Shown: positions 7,510 through 16,357 of the stretch, piece by piece | How positions within the stretch are numbered: the stretch's first letter is position 1 | How the letters are laid out: every line of letters starts with the position of its first letter | Assembly (NCBI RefSeq): GCF_001700515.1 | Contig: NZ_MAUD01000124.1 | Coordinates: 1 to 64,000, forward strand | Length of the DNA: 64,000 nt | Direction of reading: 5' to 3' | Source: Streptomyces lushanensis | GTDB taxonomy: Bacteria; Actinomycetota; Actinomycetes; Streptomycetales; Streptomycetaceae | Notes under the pieces: model-generated | Seen by the model: only the letters and a program-made list of their open reading frames with translations | Told to the model about the DNA's origin: nothing | Databases searched by the model: none | Made by a program: the position numbers and the translations under genes

Positions 7510-10464
7510 GTGATACGAGATCAAGAAGAGACGGATTCGGTGGAGGAGCGGGCCGTGCAGCCGACTGCGACGGCGGACACCTCCGGCGCTGAGCCGCGCC
7601 CGGAAACGGCCCCGAGGGCCCGGGCCGGCGTGACCACCGGCCCCCGGACCGCGGGACCCCGGGCCGAGGGACACCGGCCCACCGGCCCCGACGACCTCCC
7701 GCCGGCGCCCGTCCCGTCCCCGGACCAACCGTCCGAGGACCCTGCGTTCAAGGACCGGCCGTCCGAGGAACTTGCGTCCGAGGACCGATCGCCCAAGGAC
7801 GGCGCGGCCGAGGCCCCCTCCCCCGACGGTCTCCCACCGGACGACCTCCCGCCCGACGGCTGTGACACCGGCGCCACCCGTGCCGACCGCGTCTCCGGCG
7901 ACGAACCGCTCCTCGCGGCCCGGGTCCACCGGCCCTCCGATCTGCTGCGGCTGCTGATCGGCGTCCTGGCCATCGCTCTCCTCCTCGGCCTCTCCGCCTT
8001 CGCCCACGGCACCACCACCGGCCTGGAACAGGACATCTCCAAGGGCACGGGCCAGGCCCCCGACCTGATGGTCAAGGTCGCCGGACTGGTCTCCAGCATC
8101 GCCGTGCTGCTCGTCCCGGTCGCGTTCGCCATCGAGCGGCTGATCAAGCGTGACGGGCTGCGGATCGCGGACGGCGTCCTCGCCGCCGTACTGGCCCACG
8201 GCGTGACACTCGCCACCGACCTCTGGGTCGCCAGATCGGCGCCGGAGTCCATCCAGGACGCGCTGACCCGGCCGCAGCTCGGCGCCGGTCTCACCGATCC
8301 CGTACACGGCTATCTCGCGCCCGTCATCGCCTATATGACGGCCGTGGGCATGGCCCGCAGGCCGCGCTGGCGGGTCGTGCTCTGGGTGGTGCTGCTGCTC
8401 GACGCCTTCGCGATGCTGGTCGCCGGCTACACCACTCCGTTCTCGATCGCCCTGACCGTACTGATCGGCTGGAGCGTCGCGTACGGCACGCTCTACGCGG
8501 TCGGCTCACCGAACGTACGGCCCACCGGCCAGACCCTGATGGCGGGTCTGCGCCATGTCGGTTTCCGCCCGGTCAGCGCGATGCGCGCCGAGGAGGTGTC
8601 GGACTCCGCCGAGCAGGGCGACCGGGGCCGCCGGTATCTGGTCTCGCTGGAGGACGGGCCGCCGCTCGATGTCACCGTCGTCGACCGCGAACAGCAGGCG
8701 CAGGGCTTCTTCTACCGGGTCTGGCGGCAGCTCACGCTGCGCTCCTTCACCACCCGCAGCTCCATCCCCTCCCTGCGCCAGGCGCTCGAACAGGAAGCGC
8801 TCCTCGCGTACGCGGCCATCGCCGCCGGTGCCAACGCCCCGAAGCTGATCGCCACCTCCGAGCTCGGTCCGGACGCCGTCATGCTGGTGTACGAGCACCT
8901 GGGCGCGCGGTCCCTGGACTCGCTGCCGGACTCGGCGATCACCGACGAGCTGGTACGGAACGCCTGGCACCAGGTGAAGGCGCTCCAGTCCCGCCGTATC
9001 GCGCACCGCAGGCTCACCGGCGACGCGCTCGTGGTGGACCGCTCGGGCAAGGTGATCCTCACGGAGCTGCGCGGCGGTGAGATCGCGGCGGGCGATCTGG
9101 TGCTGCGGATGGACACCGCGCAGTTGCTCACGACGATGGGCCTGCGGGTGGGCGCGGAGCGCTCCGTCGCCGCCGCCGTGGAGGTGATCGGCCCGGACGC
9201 CGTCGCCGACTGTCTGCCGCTGCTCCAGCCGATCGCGCTGAGCCGCTCCACCCGCGCGACCCTGCGCCGGCTCGCCCGTGAGCGCTCGCAGCGCGAACGC
9301 GACGCCGTACTCGCGGCGTCCGCGACGAACAAGCGCGCGCGAGCCGCGGACATCGCCGCCGAGGACGGTGACCGCAAGGCCGTACGGAAGTCCCTGCGCG
9401 CGGAGAAGCAGGCCGAGAAGCGGGCGATAGACGACGCGCTCGACGAGGCGCGCGAGGAGGACCTGCTCTCCCAGATGCGGCGGCAGGTGCTGCTGATCAG
9501 GCCGCAGGCACCGGTCGAACCGGTCCGGCTGGAGCGGATCAAGCCCCGTACGCTCATCAGCTTCATCGCCGGGGCCATCGCCGCGTACTTCCTGCTCACG
9601 CAGCTGACACAGCTCGACTTCAACACGGTCGTCAGCCAGGCGCACTGGGGCTGGGTGGCCGCCGCGGCGGCGTTCTCGCTCCTCAGCTATGTCGCGGCGT
9701 CGATGAGCCTGCTGGGCTTCGTGCCGGAGCGGGTGCCGTTCCGCAAGACGGTCGCCGCGCAGGTCGCCGGTTCGTTCGTGAAGATCGTCGCTCCGGCGGC
9801 GGTCGGCGGTGTGGCGCTGAACACCCGCTTCCTCCAGCGCGCGGGAGTAAGGCCGGGGCTCGCGGTTGCGAGCGTGGGCGCGTCGCAGCTCTTCGGGCTC
9901 GGCTCGCACATCCTGCTGCTGCTGTCCTTCGGCTATCTGACCGGTACGGAGAAGTCGGCCTCGCTCACTCCCTCCAGGACGGTGATCGCGGGTCTGCTGA
10001 CGGTCGCGGTGCTGGTGCTGGTCGTGACCGCGATCCCGTTCCTGCGGAAGTTCGTGGTGACGCGGCTGCGCTCGCTGTTCGCCGGCGTGGTGCCGCGCAT
10101 GCTCGACGTGCTCCAGCGGCCGATGAAGCTGCTCACCGGCATCGGCGGGATGCTGCTGCTGACCGGTGTGTTCGTGATGTGTCTGGACGCCTCGATCCGG
10201 GCGTTCGACAACGGCAACCAGCAGCTCAGCTACGCGAGCATCGCGGTGGTCTTCCTGGCGGGCAGCGCGCTCGGCTCGGCGGCGCCGACACCGGGCGGTG
10301 TGGGTGCGATCGAGGGCGCGCTGACGCTGGGCCTGATCGCGGTCGGACTCCCCAAGGAGATCGCCGCGCCCGCCGTCCTGCTGTACCGGCTGCTGACGCT
10401 GTGGCTGCCGGTGCTGCCGGGCTGGGTCTGCTTCAGCCACCTCACCCGCCGGGGGGAGCTCTAG
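7510..10464 (+). CDS. flippase-like (LPG synthase TM domain) protein with embedded kinase-like domain
   Basis: This is a 984-residue integral membrane protein in three parts. Residues 1-140 are low-complexity, rich in Pro, Asp and Glu. Residues of about 145-310 hold a block of transmembrane helices. Residues of about 420-580 resemble a RIO/aminoglycoside-phosphotransferase kinase fold (YEHLGARSL hinge, HRRLTGDALVV catalytic loop, LTELRGGEI). Residues 678-984 are a second membrane block of the UPF0104/MprF-N flippase-like family. The catalytic loop has HRRL where active kinases have HxD, and the DFG position reads ELR, so the middle domain may be inactive. The GTG start at 7510 lacks a clear ribosome-binding site; GTG 7540 is an alternative. 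Substrate is unknown, with phospholipid or lipid-carrier translocation the family expectation. Confidence 0.78.
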   Translation: MIRDQEETDSVEERAVQPTATADTSGAEPRPETAPRARAGVTTGPRTAGPRAEGHRPTGPDDLPPAPVPSPDQPSEDPAFKDRPSEELASEDRSPKDGAAEAPSPDGLPPDDLPPDGCDTGATRADRVSGDEPLLAARVHRPSDLLRLLIGVLAIALLLGLSAFAHGTTTGLEQDISKGTGQAPDLMVKVAGLVSSIAVLLVPVAFAIERLIKRDGLRIADGVLAAVLAHGVTLATDLWVARSAPESIQDALTRPQLGAGLTDPVHGYLAPVIAYMTAVGMARRPRWRVVLWVVLLLDAFAMLVAGYTTPFSIALTVLIGWSVAYGTLYAVGSPNVRPTGQTLMAGLRHVGFRPVSAMRAEEVSDSAEQGDRGRRYLVSLEDGPPLDVTVVDREQQAQGFFYRVWRQLTLRSFTTRSSIPSLRQALEQEALLAYAAIAAGANAPKLIATSELGPDAVMLVYEHLGARSLDSLPDSAITDELVRNAWHQVKALQSRRIAHRRLTGDALVVDRSGKVILTELRGGEIAAGDLVLRMDTAQLLTTMGLRVGAERSVAAAVEVIGPDAVADCLPLLQPIALSRSTRATLRRLARERSQRERDAVLAASATNKRARAADIAAEDGDRKAVRKSLRAEKQAEKRAIDDALDEAREEDLLSQMRRQVLLIRPQAPVEPVRLERIKPRTLISFIAGAIAAYFLLTQLTQLDFNTVVSQAHWGWVAAAAAFSLLSYVAASMSLLGFVPERVPFRKTVAAQVAGSFVKIVAPAAVGGVALNTRFLQRAGVRPGLAVASVGASQLFGLGSHILLLLSFGYLTGTEKSASLTPSRTVIAGLLTVAVLVLVVTAIPFLRKFVVTRLRSLFAGVVPRMLDVLQRPMKLLTGIGGMLLLTGVFVMCLDASIRAFDNGNQQLSYASIAVVFLAGSALGSAAPTPGGVGAIEGALTLGLIAVGLPKEIAAPAVLLYRLLTLWLPVLPGWVCFSHLTRRGEL

Positions 10465-10590
10465 GGCCGTGGCCCTCCAGGGCCTTGGTCCTGTCCGGGG
10501 CGCCCGGCGGGCCGCTCCCCCGGCCGCGGGGCGCCACTCGCATGGCCGCCGCCCCGCGCGGCCCGCCGCCCCGCGGCGCACGATGGATCC

Positions 10591-12186
10591 ATGCCGACCT
10601 CCACCACCCGGCGCGGCGCGTCGCTCGCCGCGGTCACCGCCGCCGCCCTGCTGGCCGCCACCGGTTGCTCCGGCCTCGGGGGCCCCGCCGACGGCACCAG
10701 CTTCAACGGCGGCAGGGCGAACAGCACGGCCGTGCCCGAGAACCTGGCCTCCCAACGGCCGCACTGGACGGCATGCCCGGCCCCTTCGACCGCCGAGGGC
10801 GGCGGTACGCGACCGTCCCCGCTGCCCGGTGGCGCCCAGTGGCAGTGCGCGTCGATGAAGGTGCCGCTCGACTACGCCAGGGCGGGCGGCAGAACGATCG
10901 ACCTGGCCCTCATCCGGGCCCCGGCACGCGACAAGGCCCGGCGGATCGGCTCGCTCGTCTTCAACTTCGGCGGTCCCGGCGGGTCCGGCATCACCGGACT
11001 GCCGTCCTTCGCGGCGGACTACGAGAAACTCCGGTCCCGTTACGACCTCGTCAGCTTCGACCCGCGCGGTGTCGGCCGCAGCGACCCGGTGGAGTGCAAG
11101 GACGACAAGCAGCTCGACGCGTACTACGCCCAGGACGCGACACCGGACGACGCCGCCGAGGTGAAGACCTTCACCCAGGGACTCGCCTCCTACGCGGCGG
11201 CCTGCGAGAAACGCTCCGGCAGCTCACTCCCGTATGTCGGCACGACCAACGCCGCCCGTGACATGGAGCTGATGCGCAAGGTCCTCGGCGACAGGAAGCT
11301 GTACTACTTCGGCATCTCGTACGGCACCGAACTGGGCGGCGTCTACGCCCACCTGTATCCGAAGTCCGTCGGCCGCGCGGTCCTCGACGCCGTGGTCGAC
11401 CCGTCCCAGAACGCCGAACAGGGCTCGCTCGGCCAGACGAAGGGCTTTCAGCTCGCCCTCGAGAACTTCGAGAAGGACTGTGTGGCACGAGGCGCCGCCT
11501 GCCGGCTGCCCGGCACCACACCGAAGCAGATCGAGGGCTTCATCACCCGGCTGCTCGCCCGGCTCGACAAGAAGCCGGTCGCGGGCATCGGCAACCGCAA
11601 GCTGACCCAGACCCAGGCCACCAACGGCATTGCCCAGGCGCTCTATTCGAAGCAGTTCTGGCCGTATCTGGAACAGGGACTCGACGAGGCCGACGGCGGC
11701 AACGGGGCGCTGCTGCTCGCGCTGTCCGACGCGATGAACGGACGCGACGAGTACGGCAGGTACAGCAATATCCAGGCGGCCAACGCGGCCGTCAACTGTG
11801 TGGACTCCAAGGAGCGTTACACACTGGAGCAGACCAAGGCCAAGCTCCCGGAGTTCCGCAGGGCGTCGCCCGTCTTCGGGGACTTCCTGGGCTGGGGCCT
11901 GATGAGCTGTTCCAAGTGGCCGGTGCCGGGCCGATGGACCCACCCGGACGTCAGCGCTCCCGGCTCGGCGCCGATCCTGATCGTCGGCAACACCGGTGAC
12001 CCCGCGACGCCGTACGCGGGCGCCAAGGCGATGGCCGACGCGCTGGGCAAGGGCGTCGGCGTCGAGATCACGTACCACGGCCAGGGCCACGGCTCGTACG
12101 ACAGCGGAAACCCGTGTGTGCAGAGCGCCGTGAACAACTATCTGCTGAACGGCACCGTGCCCGCGGCGGGCACCGTATGCCGCTGA
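10591..12186 (+). CDS. lipoprotein alpha/beta-hydrolase, tripeptidyl aminopeptidase (SlpD/SlpE/Tap-like)
   Basis: This is a 531-residue predicted secreted peptidase. The N-terminus is a lipoprotein signal with lipobox ATGC (Cys26), so it should be anchored to the outer face of the membrane. The hydrolase core shows the oxyanion region FNFGGPGGSG, nucleophile Ser243 in GISYG, Asp470 in GDPATPY and His500 in GQGHGSY. These are the hallmarks of the Streptomyces mycelium-associated proteinase/tripeptidyl-aminopeptidase family, which removes tripeptides from peptide N-termini. ATG 10591 is chosen because it begins directly before the basic signal-peptide region. A close paralogue follows 120 bp downstream in the same orientation. 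Substrate specificity is inferred from family only. Confidence 0.85.
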   Translation: MPTSTTRRGASLAAVTAAALLAATGCSGLGGPADGTSFNGGRANSTAVPENLASQRPHWTACPAPSTAEGGGTRPSPLPGGAQWQCASMKVPLDYARAGGRTIDLALIRAPARDKARRIGSLVFNFGGPGGSGITGLPSFAADYEKLRSRYDLVSFDPRGVGRSDPVECKDDKQLDAYYAQDATPDDAAEVKTFTQGLASYAAACEKRSGSSLPYVGTTNAARDMELMRKVLGDRKLYYFGISYGTELGGVYAHLYPKSVGRAVLDAVVDPSQNAEQGSLGQTKGFQLALENFEKDCVARGAACRLPGTTPKQIEGFITRLLARLDKKPVAGIGNRKLTQTQATNGIAQALYSKQFWPYLEQGLDEADGGNGALLLALSDAMNGRDEYGRYSNIQAANAAVNCVDSKERYTLEQTKAKLPEFRRASPVFGDFLGWGLMSCSKWPVPGRWTHPDVSAPGSAPILIVGNTGDPATPYAGAKAMADALGKGVGVEITYHGQGHGSYDSGNPCVQSAVNNYLLNGTVPAAGTVCR

Positions 12187-12305
12187 GGCACGGCCCTCCC
12201 GGCGCCGCCCGGCCGGAGGGTGTCCGGACGGGGGCGACGCCGGGCGTTCGCGGGCCGGCCCGGACCCCGGTTGTCCTCCCTCCCCGGACGGGCTTGAATT
12301 GCCCG

Positions 12306-13931
12306 ATGCCCAGACGCTTCCGGATAGCCGCCCTGTCCATGCTGTCAGCGGGATCGCTGCTGCTGACCGGCGCCCTCGCCGCATGCGGCGGCGGTACGCG
12401 GGACACTCCGCCCGACGCCAAGGCCGCCTCCCCGGTCACCGCCACCACCGCTCCCGGGTCCGTCCGGGGAGAGGCCGGGAAAGCCGGACCGGCGGTTCCC
12501 CCGATACCCGCCGCGTTCCTCACGCAACCGCTCGACTGGCACCCGTGCGCGGCTCCCGAGAAGGCACGGGGCAGCGCCGCGAAGGCTCCCGGCTCCGCCT
12601 GGCGGTGCGCCACGATGCAGGCGCCGCTCGACTACACCGAGCCGGCCGGCGAGACCATCGGAATCGCCCTGATCCGCTCGGCGGCGCGGGACAAGGAGCG
12701 CCGGATCGGCTCGCTCCTCTTCAACTTCGGCGGGCCCGGCGGCTCGGGTGTCGCCACGCTGCCCGGTGCGGCCGGTCTCTTCGACACCCTCCATGCACGG
12801 TACGACCTGGTCGGCTTCGATCCTCGCGGAGTCGCCGAGAGCTCCGCGGTGGTGTGCCGGGACAATCAGCAGACGGAACGGTCCCTCCGCATCGACTCCA
12901 CTCCGGACACTCCGGAGGAGGAGCGGACCTTCCTCGAGGACGCGGCGGCGTTCGGCGCGGGCTGCGTGAAGCGTTCGGGACGGGTCCTGCCGTACGTGGG
13001 AACCACCAGTGCCGCCCGGGACCTGGATCTGATGCGCCAGGTGCTCGGCGATCCGAGGCTCCACTACTTCGGCTTCTCGTACGGCACCGAACTGGGCGGC
13101 ACCTACGCCCACTTGTTCCCGTCGAAGGTCGGACGGCTCGTTCTGGACGCGGTGGTCGATCCGACGGCCGACTACATCGGCCACTCCCGCAACCAGGCGC
13201 TCGGCTTCCAGCGCGCCCTGGACAACTACTTCGAGAGCCGTGGCACCAGCGCGAGAAGCGGCACCGCGCGGGTGGTGAAGCTGCTCGACCGGCTGGACCA
13301 CGAGCCCTTGCCCACCTCCATGGGCCGCACGCTCACCCAGGGCCTCGCGCTGACCGGCGTCATCGGTCCGCTGTACGGCGAGGAGAGCTGGCCCGAGCTG
13401 ACGGACGCGCTGGAGAGCGCCGAGAACGGCGACGGCACCGGGCTGCTGCGGCTGGCCGACTCGTACAACGACCGTGACGCGCGGGGCCGTTACGGTGTCG
13501 CGCACCACGCGCAGCGCGCCATCTCCTGTGCGGACGCGAAAGGCCGGGTCGGTGCGGCCGAGGTCAGGACCAGGCTGCTGGCCGACTTCAGCGAGGTGTC
13601 GCCGGTCTTCGGCCCGTATCTGGCCTGGGACCTGGCCGGCTGGTGCTCACGCTGGCCGGTCGCGGGCGAACACGTCACGCCGGAGGTGGCGGCGCCGGGC
13701 GCGGACCCGATCCTGGTGATAGGCGGCAAGGGCGATCCGGCGACTCCGTACGAGGGCTCCGAGCGGATGGTCGCGGAGCTCGGCGAGGGCGTCGGTGTCC
13801 ATCTCACCTTCGAGGGCGAGGGCCATGGCGCGTACACCACCGGGAACCGCTGTATCACCCGGCTCGTGGACGACTACCTCCTGCGCGGCGAGGTCCCGGA
13901 GTCCGGCGGGAGCTGCGCGGACGACGCGTAG
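12306..13931 (+). CDS. lipoprotein alpha/beta-hydrolase, second tripeptidyl aminopeptidase-like paralogue
   Basis: This 541-residue paralogue of the preceding gene has the same architecture: a lipoprotein signal ending LAAC, FNFGGPGGSG, nucleophile Ser258 in GFSYG, Asp477 in GDPATPY and His507 in GEGHGAY. The linker between the lipid-anchor Cys and the catalytic domain is longer and rich in Ala, Thr and Pro. The open frame extends upstream to 12114, but ATG 12306 is the first residue of a normal signal peptide. The side-by-side arrangement and shared motifs point to tandem duplication followed by divergence, because the middle sections differ considerably. It probably cleaves peptides at the cell surface. 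A strong hairpin follows the stop codon. Confidence 0.85.
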   Translation: MPRRFRIAALSMLSAGSLLLTGALAACGGGTRDTPPDAKAASPVTATTAPGSVRGEAGKAGPAVPPIPAAFLTQPLDWHPCAAPEKARGSAAKAPGSAWRCATMQAPLDYTEPAGETIGIALIRSAARDKERRIGSLLFNFGGPGGSGVATLPGAAGLFDTLHARYDLVGFDPRGVAESSAVVCRDNQQTERSLRIDSTPDTPEEERTFLEDAAAFGAGCVKRSGRVLPYVGTTSAARDLDLMRQVLGDPRLHYFGFSYGTELGGTYAHLFPSKVGRLVLDAVVDPTADYIGHSRNQALGFQRALDNYFESRGTSARSGTARVVKLLDRLDHEPLPTSMGRTLTQGLALTGVIGPLYGEESWPELTDALESAENGDGTGLLRLADSYNDRDARGRYGVAHHAQRAISCADAKGRVGAAEVRTRLLADFSEVSPVFGPYLAWDLAGWCSRWPVAGEHVTPEVAAPGADPILVIGGKGDPATPYEGSERMVAELGEGVGVHLTFEGEGHGAYTTGNRCITRLVDDYLLRGEVPESGGSCADDA

Positions 13932-13969
13932 GCGCCCGAAGTAGGCGCGCGTGAGAGGGCGAGCACGGC

Positions 13970-14007
13970 GGAGGGGCCGGTCCGCGCGACGGCGGACCGG
14001 CCCCTCC
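13970..14007. terminator. bidirectional hairpin terminator
   Basis: A stem of about 15-16 bp (arms starting ggaggggccggtccgc) with a roughly 6-nt loop lies between the convergent hydrolase gene (+) and moeZ (-). There is no U-tract, as is common in Streptomyces. Confidence 0.75.
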
Positions 14008-14052
14008 GGCCGGGCGGACGGACCTGACGGGCGGACCGGCAGACCGGCAGAG

Positions 14053-15231
14053 CTAGTAGACCGGCTTCGCCGGCTCGATCTGGTTGACCCAGCCGATCAC
14101 TCCGCCGCCGACATGCACCGCGTCCGCGAAGCCCGCCGACTTCAGCACCGCGAGCACCTCCGCGCTGCGGACACCCGTCTTGCAGTGCAGAACGATCTTC
14201 TTGTCCTGCGGCAGGGTCGCCAGGGCGGTACCCATCAGGAACTCGTTCTTCGGGATCAGCTTGGCGCCGGGGATCGAGACGATCTCGTACTCGTTCGGCT
14301 CCCGGACATCGATGATCTCGATGTTCTCGCCGTCGTCGATCCACTCCTTGAGCTGCTTGGGAGTGATCGTCGAACCGGCCGCCGCCTGCTGGGCCTCCTC
14401 CGACACGACACCGCAGAAGGCCTCGTAGTCGATGAGTTCGGTGACGGTGGGGTTCTCGCCGCAGACCGCGCAGTCGGGATCCTTGCGGACCTTGACCTGG
14501 CGGTACTGCATCTCCAGGGCGTCGTAGATCATCAACCGGCCGACCAGCGGCTCGCCGACGCCCGTGAGCACCTTGATCGCCTCGGTGACCTGGATCGAGC
14601 CGATGGACGCGCAGAGAACGCCCAGCACACCGCCCTCGGCGCAGGAGGGCACCATGCCCGGCGGCGGGGGCTCCGGGTAGAGGCAGCGGTAGCACGGGCC
14701 GTGCTCGGACCAGAACACGCTCGCCTGGCCGTCGAAGCGGTAGATCGACCCCCAGACGTACGGCTTGTTCAGCAGCACGCAGGCGTCGTTGACCAGATAG
14801 CGGGTGGCGAAGTTGTCCGTGCCGTCCACGATCAGGTCGTACTGCGAGAAGATCTCCATCACGTTCTCGGCCTCGAGCCGCTCCTCGTGAAGGACCACCT
14901 TCACATAGGGATTGATACCGAGGACGGAGTCACGCGCGGACACGGCCTTGGACCGGCCGATGTCGGCCTGGCTGTGGATGATCTGGCGCTGCAGGTTCGA
15001 CTCGTCGACCTCGTCGAACTCCACGATGCCGAGCGTCCCGACACCGGCCGCGGCCAGGTACATCAGAGCCGGGGAGCCGAGACCTCCGGCACCCACACAC
15101 AGCACCTTCGCGTTCTTCAGCCGCTTCTGCCCGTCCATCCCGACGTCCGGGATGATCAGATGACGGGAGTACCTGCGGACCTCGTCGACGGTGAGCTCGG
15201 CAGCGGGCTCGACCAGGGGTGGCAGCGACAC
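14053..15231 (-). CDS. moeZ: MoeZ: adenylyltransferase/sulfurtransferase
   Basis: This is a 392-residue E1-like protein that activates the C-terminus of small sulfur-carrier proteins by adenylation and then loads sulfur onto them. Residues of about 30-270 form the ThiF/MoeB domain with GAGGLGSP, the adenylation-loop residues around NLQRQ, and paired cysteines CYRC and CAVC that bind zinc. Residues 290-392 are a rhodanese domain with active-site Cys350 in HCKTGVRS. This two-domain form is the actinobacterial MoeZ, which serves molybdopterin synthase and the sulfur carriers of cysteine, thioamide and thiosugar pathways. The GTG start at 15231 fits the family N-terminus. From memory, the M. tuberculosis counterpart also lies close to adnAB. 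Confidence 0.93.
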   Translation of the reverse strand: MSLPPLVEPAAELTVDEVRRYSRHLIIPDVGMDGQKRLKNAKVLCVGAGGLGSPALMYLAAAGVGTLGIVEFDEVDESNLQRQIIHSQADIGRSKAVSARDSVLGINPYVKVVLHEERLEAENVMEIFSQYDLIVDGTDNFATRYLVNDACVLLNKPYVWGSIYRFDGQASVFWSEHGPCYRCLYPEPPPPGMVPSCAEGGVLGVLCASIGSIQVTEAIKVLTGVGEPLVGRLMIYDALEMQYRQVKVRKDPDCAVCGENPTVTELIDYEAFCGVVSEEAQQAAAGSTITPKQLKEWIDDGENIEIIDVREPNEYEIVSIPGAKLIPKNEFLMGTALATLPQDKKIVLHCKTGVRSAEVLAVLKSAGFADAVHVGGGVIGWVNQIEPAKPVY

Positions 15232-15382
15232 AGGGACCTCAACAGGGGGTTGGTCGATGATTCAGTACGGTTCTTGTCCCTGCAACACTGCCACGGCCCT
15301 TGTCATTCCGAGACACCCGGTCCGACTCGCGAGATGATCTCGTCCCAGTGGCCGGGCGGTGAGCCCCGGGGGCCGGCGGTGG

Positions 15383-16357
15383 TCAGATGCGGCACGCCGC
15401 CTCCATCCAGATGTCCGCGAGCGACTCCTCCAGATTGATCCGGGGCCGCCAGCCGAGCCGGTCGCGGGCGGTGCGTACGTCCGCCTGCTGCCAGCCGCCG
15501 CAGCCGTCGGGGTACGGGAACGGGCCCGCGCCGATGTGTTCCGGCAGCTGCTCGCCGCGTGGCGGGCCGATGGTCGCATGACCGGGACGCAGCGGTCCCG
15601 GGGGCATGTCGAGTTCGTGCAGGGCTCCGGCGTAGCCCGCGACCCTCGCCAGCACCGCGGCGGCGTCCCTGAGCTTGACCGCCCGGCCGGTGCCGATGTT
15701 GACGATGCCCTGGGCGGCGGAGAGCGAGGCGGCGTGCACGGCGCGCGCCACGTCCCGTACGTCCACGAAGTCGCGCTGCACGCCGAGTCCGCCGAGCTTG
15801 AGCTCGCCGTCCCCCGCCTGCATGGCACGGCGCATGGCCTCCGCGAGCCGGCCGAGCGGGGAGCCCGCCGGGGTGCCCGGGCCGACGGGCGAGAAGATCC
15901 GCAGCACGATCGCGTCGAGTCCGGAGCCGAGCACCAGCTCGGAGGCGGCCAGCTTGCTCACGCCGTACGGGCCGCCGGGGCGCGGCACGGCGTCCTCGGC
16001 GGTGGACGAGCCGTGCTGGGAGGGGCCGTACTCGGAGGCGCAGCCGAGCTGGACGAGTCTCGCTCCGCAGCCGCTGCGGCGCAGGGCCTCGCAGACCGTG
16101 GCGACGGCGACGGTGTTGTGCCTGGTCAGTTCGCGGGCGCCGCCACGGGTGGCGCCCGCGCAGTTGATCACGACTCCGGGGTGCACGGCGTCCAGGAAGC
16201 GGGTGAGGGCTCCCGGGCTGCCGCCCGCGAGATCGAACCGTACGTCCGCGTCGTCGCCGCGGCCGAGCGCGGTGAGGTGCACGGCGGGATCGGCGAGCAG
16301 CCGGTCGGCCACGAAGCGGCCGAGGAAACCGTTGGCACCGAGCAGCAGGACTCTCAT
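15383..16357 (-). CDS. NAD-dependent epimerase/dehydratase (SDR family)
   Basis: This is a 324-residue extended short-chain dehydrogenase. The nucleotide-binding motif GANGFLG is at residues 7-13. The catalytic pair is the Tyr and Lys of PYGVSK, and NIGTG occurs later as expected for sugar-nucleotide epimerases. ATG 16357 starts the Rossmann strand MRVLLLG and overlaps the stop of the upstream glycosyltransferase frame as ATGA, suggesting translational coupling. It probably edits a nucleotide sugar used by that glycosyltransferase. The actual sugar cannot be read from the sequence. The next gene downstream is moeZ, about 150 bp away. Confidence 0.82.
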   Translation of the reverse strand: MRVLLLGANGFLGRFVADRLLADPAVHLTALGRGDDADVRFDLAGGSPGALTRFLDAVHPGVVINCAGATRGGARELTRHNTVAVATVCEALRRSGCGARLVQLGCASEYGPSQHGSSTAEDAVPRPGGPYGVSKLAASELVLGSGLDAIVLRIFSPVGPGTPAGSPLGRLAEAMRRAMQAGDGELKLGGLGVQRDFVDVRDVARAVHAASLSAAQGIVNIGTGRAVKLRDAAAVLARVAGYAGALHELDMPPGPLRPGHATIGPPRGEQLPEHIGAGPFPYPDGCGGWQQADVRTARDRLGWRPRINLEESLADIWMEAACRI

